From Nocardioides albertanoniae (GTDB lineage: Bacteria > Actinomycetota > Actinomycetes > Propionibacteriales > Nocardioidaceae), in the NCBI RefSeq assembly GCF_006716315.1, contig NZ_VFOV01000001.1, positions 1,683,501-1,747,500 on the forward strand: a DNA stretch of 64,000 bases, read 5' to 3'. Numbering within the stretch: the first letter of the stretch is position 1; each line of letters opens with the position of its first letter. Of the stretch, positions 57,523 through 64,000 are shown one piece after another. The notes beneath the pieces were generated by a model that did not search any database, was not told where the DNA came from, and saw nothing but the letters and a program-made list of their open reading frames with translations. Position numbers and translations under genes: made by a program.

Positions 57523-57578
57523 AAAGAGCCTCTGACCTGGGCATACATCACCCCCGCGGCCCAGGTCGGAGGCTCTTT
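57523..57578 (+). terminator. RNase gene terminator, same stem family as tRNA-Asn terminator
   Basis: AAAGAGCCTCTGACCTGGG (57523-57541) pairs with 57560-57578 with one mismatch and an 18-base loop. The AAGAGCCTCTGACCT core is identical to that at 41960. Confidence 0.85.
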
Positions 57579-57697
57579 GCCGTGCGTGCCACAACCTGAG
57601 GACCCGCTGAAACGTCCCGGACACGTGGCCGAAGAGTGCGTAGGGCGTGGGCACCCGCCGTAGTCTTATGGGCGTTTGTGACCGCGGGAGGGGAATC

Positions 57698-59998
57698 GTG
57701 AGCTGGCAGGGCAACTCGCCTTACACACCGACGCCGAAGCCGAAGAAGAAGCGGGGACGGAAGGTCGTCAAGACCTTTTTCATCGTCGTCCTCGTCGGTG
57801 CGCTGATCGGCACCCTGGGCGTGATCGTGGCCTACAACGCCATCCAGATCCCCGACGCCAACGCCGCCTACGAGAAGGAGACGTCCTTCGTCTACTACCG
57901 CGGCGGCAAGGACGAGGTCGGGCGTTACATCGCCGACTCGCAGGACCGTGACTCGCTGCCGTACGAAGAGATCCCGCAGCTGATGAAGGATGCCGCGGTC
58001 GCCGCCGAGGACCGCACCTTCTGGAACAACAGCGGCATCGACATCAAGGGCATCCTGCGCGCTCTGGTCAACAACAACACCGGCGGCACCCAGTCGGGTG
58101 CCTCCACGATCACCCAGCAGTACGTCAAGAACCTCTACCTCACCCAGGAGCGCACCTACACGCGCAAGGTGAAGGAAGCGGTCATCTCGGTCAAGATCAA
58201 CCGGCAGAAGTCCAAGGAGGACATCCTCGCCGGCTACCTCAACACGATCTACTTCGGTCGCGGTGCCTACGGCGTCGAGGCCGCCTCGAACGCCTACTTC
58301 AACAAGCCGGCCGCGAAGCTCACCGTCAAGGAGGCCGCGGCGCTCGCCGCGATCATCAACGACCCCAACGACCTCGACCCCAACAACGGCGACGAGGCCG
58401 TCACCGAGCTCAAGGGCCGCTACAGCTACGTCATCAACTCGATGGTCAAGCTCGACATGATCGAGGCCGCAGAGGGGGAGAAGGCCAAGGAATCGCTGCC
58501 CAAGTTCAAGTCGCCGCGCTCCGACAGCCGACTCGGCGGGCAGAAGGGCCATGCGCTCAAGCTCGTCCGTGACGAGCTGCTCCGCCTCAAGGACGAGCAG
58601 GGCAACCCGCTGCTCACCGAGGACGAGATCAACGGTGGCGGGCTCCGGATCACCACCACGCTGACCAAGAAGACGATGAAGGCCGTCGAGAATGCCGTCA
58701 GGGACGTACGCCCGGACGACAAGAAGGCCTACTACGAGGACGAGAACAAGAAGGCCGACGAGCTCCACGTCGGCGCCGCGACGGTTGACGTGAAGACCGG
58801 CGCACTGCGTGGTTTCTACGGTGGCCAGGACTACCTGGAGTCGCAGCGCAACTGGGCGGCGACCGGCTCCATGGCCGGGTCGACGATGAAGGCGTTCACC
58901 CTGGCTGCGGCCCTGAAGGCGGGCTACTCGCTCAAGGACAGCTGGAACGGCAACTCACCCGCCGAGTTCCCGGGCGGTGTGAGCGTACGCAACTCCGGGC
59001 AGGACGCCGCCAACCCGACCGGTCACAGCTACGGCGCGCGGATCAGCAGCCTCACCGCGATGGAGGAGTCGGTCAACACCGCCTTCGCGGAGATGTCCGA
59101 CGCGCTGCCCAAGGGGAGCAAGGACGTCTACGACATGGCCGTGGCTGCGGGCCTGCCGCCGCAGAAGGCCGATCCGGCCCACCCCGGCATGCCGATGACG
59201 ACCGGCGACTTCAGCCCCGAAGACTTCCTGCTCACCCTCGGCAGGAACCAGGCGAGCCCGATCAACATGGCCAACGCCTACGCCACGATCGCCAACCGAG
59301 GCATGCACAACGACGTCCACGCCGTCTCCAAGGTGGTCGACGCAGACGGCACCGTGCTCTACGAGCGTGACGACTCCCGCAAGCCCGAGCGGGCGATGGA
59401 CGAGGACGTCGCCGACGACACCTCCTACGCCCTCCAGCAGGTCGTCGCCAGCGGCACCGGGCAGGCGGCCAGCGCGGTCGCCCAGCCCGCTGCCGGCAAG
59501 ACCGGCACCGCGACCAACGGCAAGGACGAGGTCTCCTCGGCCTGGTTCGTCGGTTACACCCCGCAGCTCGCGACGGCGGTCTCCTACAGCCGCGGCACCG
59601 GCAACGGCGCCCTCGACGGCTGGCTCGACACCTTCTTCGGCGCCGACTACCCGGCAGACACCTGGGTCGACATCATGAGCGAGCTGACCGACGGGCTCGA
59701 CCGCGAGGAGTTCCCGCCGCCGGCCTGGCTCGACGGTGAGGCCCCCGAGACCGGCCACGCGCCGTACGTCCCGCCGCCGCCCGAGCCGGAGCCCACCAAG
59801 GAGCCGAAGCCGACGAAGAAGCCGTCGCCTTCCAACACTCCGACGCCCACGCCCACCCCGACGCCTACTCCGACGCCGACGCCCACCCCGACAGAGCCCG
59901 ATCCGCCGCTCCCGCCGGATCCCGGTGACGAGCCGACAGACGAACCGGGGCCGGACGGGCCTGGTCCTGGCACCGGCAACGGCCGCTGGAACGGCTAA
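57698..59998 (+). CDS. Bifunctional penicillin-binding protein (glycosyltransferase/transpeptidase)
   Basis: 766 residues. A short basic cytoplasmic tail and one membrane helix (residues 22-45) precede the GT51 domain: AAEDRTFWNNSGID (catalytic Glu), GASTITQQYVKN and AGYLNTIYFGRGAYGVEAAS. The transpeptidase domain has the nucleophile in GSTMKAF (SxxK), SVN and KTGTA. The C-terminus is a long Pro/Thr tail. It polymerises and crosslinks peptidoglycan. GTG at 57698 chosen for the strong GGGAGGGG just upstream; TAGTCT at 57661-57666 is a likely -10 box. Family members usually have His where NNSG has Asn. Confidence 0.94.
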   Translation: MSWQGNSPYTPTPKPKKKRGRKVVKTFFIVVLVGALIGTLGVIVAYNAIQIPDANAAYEKETSFVYYRGGKDEVGRYIADSQDRDSLPYEEIPQLMKDAAVAAEDRTFWNNSGIDIKGILRALVNNNTGGTQSGASTITQQYVKNLYLTQERTYTRKVKEAVISVKINRQKSKEDILAGYLNTIYFGRGAYGVEAASNAYFNKPAAKLTVKEAAALAAIINDPNDLDPNNGDEAVTELKGRYSYVINSMVKLDMIEAAEGEKAKESLPKFKSPRSDSRLGGQKGHALKLVRDELLRLKDEQGNPLLTEDEINGGGLRITTTLTKKTMKAVENAVRDVRPDDKKAYYEDENKKADELHVGAATVDVKTGALRGFYGGQDYLESQRNWAATGSMAGSTMKAFTLAAALKAGYSLKDSWNGNSPAEFPGGVSVRNSGQDAANPTGHSYGARISSLTAMEESVNTAFAEMSDALPKGSKDVYDMAVAAGLPPQKADPAHPGMPMTTGDFSPEDFLLTLGRNQASPINMANAYATIANRGMHNDVHAVSKVVDADGTVLYERDDSRKPERAMDEDVADDTSYALQQVVASGTGQAASAVAQPAAGKTGTATNGKDEVSSAWFVGYTPQLATAVSYSRGTGNGALDGWLDTFFGADYPADTWVDIMSELTDGLDREEFPPPAWLDGEAPETGHAPYVPPPPEPEPTKEPKPTKKPSPSNTPTPTPTPTPTPTPTPTPTEPDPPLPPDPGDEPTDEPGPDGPGPGTGNGRWNG

Positions 59999-60048
59999 CA
60001 GGGGACCGCATTTCCCGCGACCTTGCTCGACACGGTTAGATAGAGCCC

Positions 60049-61011
60049 GTGTCTGTGATCGCCCCCGTCGACGTCCACGATGACACCGCTTTGAAGGCCT
60101 GGCACGCCGTCGAGGCGGCATCGATGGCTTTCGATCGACCCTATGCGTCACATCGCACGCTGGAGGCGCTCACCACGTCCGTCAGGGCACCGCACGACCA
60201 CGGTCGCCGGGTGCTGCTGGCCGCGAAGGAGCAGGGCGAGACGATCGGCATCGCCGAGCTCGATCTTCCCGAGGAGGAGCGGGCTCACGTCGTCGAGCTC
60301 GGCATCCATGTCCTTCCCGTGCACCGCTGGCGCGGTGTCGGCACCGAGCTGTGGCGTGCCGCCGACGACGTACGCCGCACCAGCGGCCGCACGCTCACGA
60401 CCGCCGAGGTGACCATCCCGCCGAGGTCGTCCCTGGCCTTCGCGCGGGCCCTCGGCTTCCGTTCCGTACGCCGCGAGGACCACCTCGCCGCCGACCTCCC
60501 GCTGCGGCACAAGCCCTTCAATGTGCTCGGCTACGAGATCCTGATGTGGGAGGACCGCACACCCGAGGACCTGCTCCAGCAGTTCGTCGGACTGCGCAAC
60601 CAGATGGGCAAGGAGATGCCCGGCCGCCCCGACCAGGAGGTCGTCGCCCACACCGAGGAGCGCGTCCGCTCGGCCGAGAAGAGCACCGCCCGCTCCTACG
60701 ACCGCATCACCGCCGCCGCCCGTGAGATCCTCACCGGCGAGCTCGTCGGATACTCGGTCATGTTCCTGGCCCACGGCAGCGACGAGGCCATCCAGGACGA
60801 CACCTTCGTCAAGACCGCCCACCGCGGCCACAAGCTCGGCCTGGCCCTCAAGGTCGCCACCCTCGCCGCCGTCCAGCGCGACCACCCCGACCGCACCAGC
60901 ATCCACACCTGGACCGACCCGTCCAACGACGTGATGCAGCGCATCAACAAGCAGTTCGGCTTCCGCAAGCTCGAGCTCATGCACGAGGTCCAGCGCACCG
61001 ATCGGTGGTAG
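60049..61011 (+). CDS. Double-domain GNAT acetyltransferase
   Basis: 320 residues with two GNAT folds. The first has VHRWRGVGTELW (acetyl-CoA loop, about residues 92-103); the second has AHRGHKLGLALKVATL (about residues 262-277) and ends KQFGFRKLELMHE. This mycothiol-synthase-like layout is common in actinobacteria; the substrate is unknown. The GTG lies six or seven bases after TTAGATA, without a ribosome site. The stop codon lies inside the 3' end of the convergent tRNA gene. Confidence 0.85.
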   Translation: MSVIAPVDVHDDTALKAWHAVEAASMAFDRPYASHRTLEALTTSVRAPHDHGRRVLLAAKEQGETIGIAELDLPEEERAHVVELGIHVLPVHRWRGVGTELWRAADDVRRTSGRTLTTAEVTIPPRSSLAFARALGFRSVRREDHLAADLPLRHKPFNVLGYEILMWEDRTPEDLLQQFVGLRNQMGKEMPGRPDQEVVAHTEERVRSAEKSTARSYDRITAAAREILTGELVGYSVMFLAHGSDEAIQDDTFVKTAHRGHKLGLALKVATLAAVQRDHPDRTSIHTWTDPSNDVMQRINKQFGFRKLELMHEVQRTDRW

Positions 61012-61082
61012 GCCGTGCGGGGCTTGAACCCGCGACCCAGGGATTATGAGTCCCCTGCTCTGACCAACTGAGCTAACGGCCC
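61006..61082 (-). tRNA. tRNA with CAT anticodon (elongator Met, or Ile2)
   Basis: Acceptor GGGCCGT (61082-61076) with ACGGCCT, T-arm GCGGG-TTCAAGC-CCCGC, and anticodon CAT (complement of 61046-61048) in ACTCATAAT. CCA is encoded (61008-61006). Anticodon-stem and T-loop features resemble both elongator tRNA-Met and the Ile2 type that needs lysidine, so identity is open. The 3' end overlaps the stop codon of the GNAT gene. Confidence 0.93.
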
Positions 61083-61198
61083 GCGCTGAGCCTAGCGGGA
61101 TGAGCTGGCGAGACGCCGCACAGCCCAGGACTAGAGGTCGGGACGACGCCGTCAGGAGGCGCTGGCGACCGGCCCTTCTCGTCCGTGCCTCGACCCCG

Positions 61199-61675
61199 CT
61201 ACTCGGCTTCGGCGATCTTCTTGATCGCGGCGAGGGTCGCCGGAATGCCCGTGCGAGCGGCTGTGGTGCGGTTCTCGACCTGGTTCGGTGCGTCGTCGCC
61301 ATACCGCTCGATGAAGACCTCGAGCCCGGCCCTGGTGAACTCCCAGGACTCGGTCAAGGTCGTCGTGCCAGGCTCGTCGCCCGGCTCGAGGTGGAAGCCC
61401 CAGCGTGCGTAGCCCTTGCCGACAGACCAGGCGAACTCGCGACCCGGGTCGGCCGCGACGACCTGGGAGCGTGTCTCCCAGGTGCGCTCGGGCACGACGT
61501 TCCTCCCCGTGAACCACGCTCCGACCTGGGGGCCTTCTCCCGCATCCCACCAGCACTCCTGGCAGATCGGCGACCACTCACCGGTGCGGGTCACGTCGGA
61601 GACGATCGCGTAGAGCTCGTCGGGGGCGACCCGTACGTGGATCGAGTCCGAGTGGGTCCGAGGAGTTGTGTCCAT
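61199..61675 (-). CDS. SRPBCC-family (polyketide cyclase/START-like) protein
   Basis: 158 residues. DSIHVRVAPDELYAIVSDVTRTGEWSPIC is the usual start of the helix-grip fold, spread over about residues 9-37, and TTLTESWEFTRAG lies in the sheet. Such proteins bind lipids or other hydrophobic molecules in a deep cavity; the ligand is unknown. It starts seven bases after the kinase stop and is probably co-transcribed. ATG at 61675 preferred; the upstream in-frame part overlaps the kinase gene. Confidence 0.83.
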   Translation of the reverse strand: MDTTPRTHSDSIHVRVAPDELYAIVSDVTRTGEWSPICQECWWDAGEGPQVGAWFTGRNVVPERTWETRSQVVAADPGREFAWSVGKGYARWGFHLEPGDEPGTTTLTESWEFTRAGLEVFIERYGDDAPNQVENRTTAARTGIPATLAAIKKIAEAE

Positions 61676-61682
61676 GCTGTGT

Positions 61683-63146
61683 TCAGCCCTCGCTGTTGAT
61701 GAGGTATTTCCCGTCGGCGTAGACGAGGCCGAGAGTGACGGTGCCACCGTCGCGCCGACCGTCCTTCATCGTGTAGTTGTAGGTGTAGGTCGCCTTGAGC
61801 GGCTCGACGCTGGGGGAGAGCGAGACGACGCTGGTGCTCGCGACGCCGCCCCACCAGTCGCGATAGCCCTCGATCCCGCCGCTGCGAGCCTGGAACGCCG
61901 GCGTCAGCATCGTGTAGGCACTGTCCGGGTTCGAGGGGGCGGTAGCGAGATAGCTCCTGATGAAGGCATCGACGCCTTCTGCGGTAGCGCCGGTGGTCTC
62001 GCTCGGTGAGGGGCTCTCGCTCGGAGTCTCGCTGGCGGTCTCGCTGGGGCTGCTGCTCGGGCTGGTGCTCGGGCTGGGCTCCTCCGACTCGCCGTCGGTC
62101 TTCTCAGCGAGCTCCTCGGCGTTCTGGGTCGGCTCGGAGGTAGCGGTCTTCTTCGGGTCCGCGGCCGGCTCGTCGCTGCGGTTGGCCCACAGCGCTCCGC
62201 CGACCAGGAGCACCAGAGCGGCGACCCCGGCGACGAGCAGCACGGGCCACCAGCGCCGGCGCCGATCGGAAGCGCCGGTCGATGCCGCCTCGCCGGTGTC
62301 GGCAGCGGCCGCGGGCGCCGCGACGGAGGCGAGCGTCTGAGTACGCTGCGAGACCGGCTCCAGCTTCTCGGCCGGCAACCTGCCCGCCAGGAAGTCGACG
62401 ACGTCGCCGGCCGACCAGCGCTCGTCCGGGTCGTAGGCCATGGTGTGCTCGAGCAGCGGAGCGAGCCGACCGGCCAGCGGCGTACGCGGCGGGTTCTCGT
62501 GCACCACGCGGTAGAGCGTCGCGAGCGCGTTGTCACCGATCCCGTACGGCGGCTCGCCGGTCAGCGACTGGAAGAGGGTGGCGCCCAGCGACCAGATGTC
62601 GCTGGCCGGGTTGGCGCGTCCGCCGGTGGCGATCTCGGGGGCCAGATAGGCCGGCGAGCCGGTCACCTGCCCGGTCTGCGTGGTCTGGGAGTCGACGCCG
62701 CGCGCGATCCCGAAGTCGGTCAGCTTGGCGCGGCCGCCTCGTCCGACCACGATGTTGGCGGGCTTCACGTCGCGGTGGACGATGCCGGCGGCGTGAGCGG
62801 ATCGAAGGGCCGAGGCCATCTGGCCGGTCAGGTTGGCGGCGTCCTCGATGGGCAGCGGACCGTCGTCGCGCACCATGTGGGCGAGGGTCTGGCCCTCGAC
62901 GTACTCCATCACCAGCCAGGGCTTGTCGTCGTCGCGCACCAGGTCGAAGACGGCGACCACGTTCGGGTGCACCAGCCTGGCGGCGAGCTGCGCCTCGCGC
63001 TCCACCGCGGCATCGGAGACGCCGTCGAGCGCGACCAGCTGTTTGAGCGCGACCGAGCGCCCCAGCACCTCGTCGGTGGCGAGCCAGACGGCCCCCATCG
63101 CTCCCCGGCCGAGCTCCCTCTCGAGCCGGTACCTGCCTGCGATCAC
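61683..63146 (-). CDS. Receptor-type serine/threonine protein kinase (PknB-like)
   Basis: 487 residues. The kinase domain starts IAGRYRLERELGRGAMGAVW; the ATP lysine is in SVALKQL, the catalytic loop is HRDVKPAN (about residue 127) and DFG follows. A juxtamembrane linker leads to one membrane helix (VLLVAGVAALVLLVGGALW, about residues 300-318), a Ser/Glu/Pro-rich spacer and a small outside domain of about 100 residues, not PASTA. GTG at 63146 has GAGGGG upstream. Role: phosphorylation signalling in response to an outside cue. Confidence 0.93.
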   Translation of the reverse strand: MIAGRYRLERELGRGAMGAVWLATDEVLGRSVALKQLVALDGVSDAAVEREAQLAARLVHPNVVAVFDLVRDDDKPWLVMEYVEGQTLAHMVRDDGPLPIEDAANLTGQMASALRSAHAAGIVHRDVKPANIVVGRGGRAKLTDFGIARGVDSQTTQTGQVTGSPAYLAPEIATGGRANPASDIWSLGATLFQSLTGEPPYGIGDNALATLYRVVHENPPRTPLAGRLAPLLEHTMAYDPDERWSAGDVVDFLAGRLPAEKLEPVSQRTQTLASVAAPAAAADTGEAASTGASDRRRRWWPVLLVAGVAALVLLVGGALWANRSDEPAADPKKTATSEPTQNAEELAEKTDGESEEPSPSTSPSSSPSETASETPSESPSPSETTGATAEGVDAFIRSYLATAPSNPDSAYTMLTPAFQARSGGIEGYRDWWGGVASTSVVSLSPSVEPLKATYTYNYTMKDGRRDGGTVTLGLVYADGKYLINSEG

Positions 63147-63279
63147 CCAGATCCCCTCAAATCTCGTACCTGAACGCCAGTGACAAGAGTAGGGGGTTCT
63201 GCCTACTACCCTTGCTTCCTGGACCGCCCGGTGAGGGCGGCGAGACGTCCGACTGATAACGCCCGGAGAAAGGCACCAC

Positions 63280-64000
63280 GTGTCCATCGATCCCACACTC
63301 CTCGACGACCTCGAGTGGCGAGGCCTCATCGCCGACTCGACGGACCGCGACGCGCTCGGCGAAGCGCTGGCCGGCGGGAGTGTGAAGTTCTATATCGGGT
63401 TCGACCCCACGGCGCCGAGCCTCCACATGGGCAACCTGCTCCAGATCACGATGGCGATGCGTCTGCAGCAGGCCGGCCACACGCCGTACGTCCTGGTCGG
63501 CGGCGCCACCGGCATGATCGGTGACCCCCGCGACTCCGGCGAGCGCACGCTCAACTCCTCCGAGACGGTCGGCGAGTGGGTCGGGAAGGTGCGCAGCCAG
63601 ATCGAGCGGTTCGTCTCCTTCGAGGGCGAGACCGCCGCGACCATGGTCAACAACGCCGACTGGACGGCGTCGCTGTCGGTCATCGACTTCCTGCGTGATG
63701 TCGGCAAGCACTTCCCGGTCAACCGGATGCTGGCCCGCGACACCGTGAAGAAGCGCCTCGAGGACGGCATCTCCTACACGGAGTTCTCCTACATCCTCCT
63801 GCAGTCCATGGACTACCTGAACCTTTTCCGTACGCACGGCGTGAGCCTGCAGTTCGGTGGCTCCGACCAGTGGGGCAACATCACCGGCGGGGTCGAGCTG
63901 GTGCGCCGCGTCACGGGAGAGACGGTGCACGCGTTCACGACGCCACTGATCACCAAGGCCGACGGCACCAAGTACGGAAAGACGGAGGGCGGCGCCCTCT
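63280..64000 (+). CDS. tyrS: Tyrosyl-tRNA synthetase (5' part, cut by window end)
   Basis: 240 codons are visible before the window ends. [19 protein letters not shown] holds the HIGH-type motif (HMGN, about residue 48). [17 protein letters not shown] is the tyrosine pocket, and [13 protein letters not shown] (about residues 227-239) holds the KMSKS-type loop. It charges tRNA-Tyr and is essential. The GTG start follows CCCGGAGAAAGGCACCAC. Divergent from the kinase; hairpins in the 130-base gap (GTAGGG with CCTACT, and CCGCCC with GGGCGG) may belong to the promoter region. Confidence 0.95.
   Translation, partial: MSIDPTLLDDLEWRGLIADSTDRDALGEALAGGSVKFYIGFDPTAPSLHMGNLLQITMAMRLQQAGHTPYVLVGGATGMIGDPRDSGERTLNSSETVGEWVGKVRSQIERFVSFEGETAATMVNNADWTASLSVIDFLRDVGKHFPVNRMLARDTVKKRLEDGISYTEFSYILLQSMDYLNLFRTHGVSLQFGGSDQWGNITGGVELVRRVTGETVHAFTTPLITKADGTKYGKTEGGAL

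Noticed and set aside
63180..63279. T-box leader upstream of tyrS
   Set aside because: Small hairpins exist but there is no recognisable T-box sequence and the region is too short.

Overview
The window is a GC-rich, densely packed stretch of chromosome from an actinobacterium. The evidence is the strong GC bias at third codon positions, frequent GTG starts, many ATGA/GTGA gene overlaps, a mycothiol-type maleylpyruvate isomerase family gene, class E sortase, VldE-like secreted proteins, a Zur-type regulator and a bioBAFD cluster. Protein character and gene style point to Nocardioides or a near relative (Nocardioidaceae); the genus is an inference. No prophage, plasmid, CRISPR array, rRNA operon or insertion sequence was found. 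One small segment (about 42-46 kb) looks like an old tRNA-targeted insertion.

Layout. 0-9 kb: cyclopropane fatty acid synthase, small redox genes, a siderophore-interacting protein fused by overlap to era, two tandem septum-formation-type lipoproteins, a secreted I36 inhibitor, and leuA behind a classic leucine leader peptide. 9-14 kb: a voltage-sensor-like membrane protein, a secreted lipase, then recO, a YibE/F-like protein and uppS. 14-22 kb: a zinc uptake operon (znuA-znuC-znuB-zur) directly downstream of a biotin operon (bioB-bioA-bioF-bioD), with the zinc promoter buried in the end of bioD. 22-34 kb: peptidase, HAD phosphatase, glyS, dusB, two paralogous secreted VldE-type proteins, an NmrA/Rrf2 divergent pair and dgt. 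34-42 kb: a TetR gene with three matching operators and its probable target operon, a secreted endonuclease/phosphatase, a 2-hydroxyacid dehydrogenase with a nitrilase, dnaG and tRNA-Asn. 42-46 kb: PadR, drug-type ABC exporter, DoxX and alpha/beta hydrolase, flanked by an imperfect copy of the tRNA-Asn 3' end. 46-64 kb: YegP-like small protein, Dps, sortase E, GH16 glucanase, the lactate-utilisation operon lutABC plus a lipoprotein, a NarL-type two-component system, a secreted guanyl-type RNase, a bifunctional penicillin-binding protein, a double GNAT protein, tRNA(CAT), a serine/threonine kinase and the start of tyrS.

Two patterns recur. First, more than ten genes begin with GTG or ATG six to eight bases after a TANNNT-like -10 box and have no ribosome binding site, which is the signature of leaderless transcripts. 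Second, several convergent gene junctions carry unusually long inverted repeats (18-22 bp arms); two of them have grown into tandem palindromic arrays of about 20-bp units. The other well supported regulatory structures are the paired Zur-like boxes over the znuA promoter, paired TGAAC-N3-GTTCA boxes ahead of bioB, CTCTAC-N4-GTAGAG operators of the TetR system and a perfect 11-bp inverted repeat ahead of the GH16 gene.
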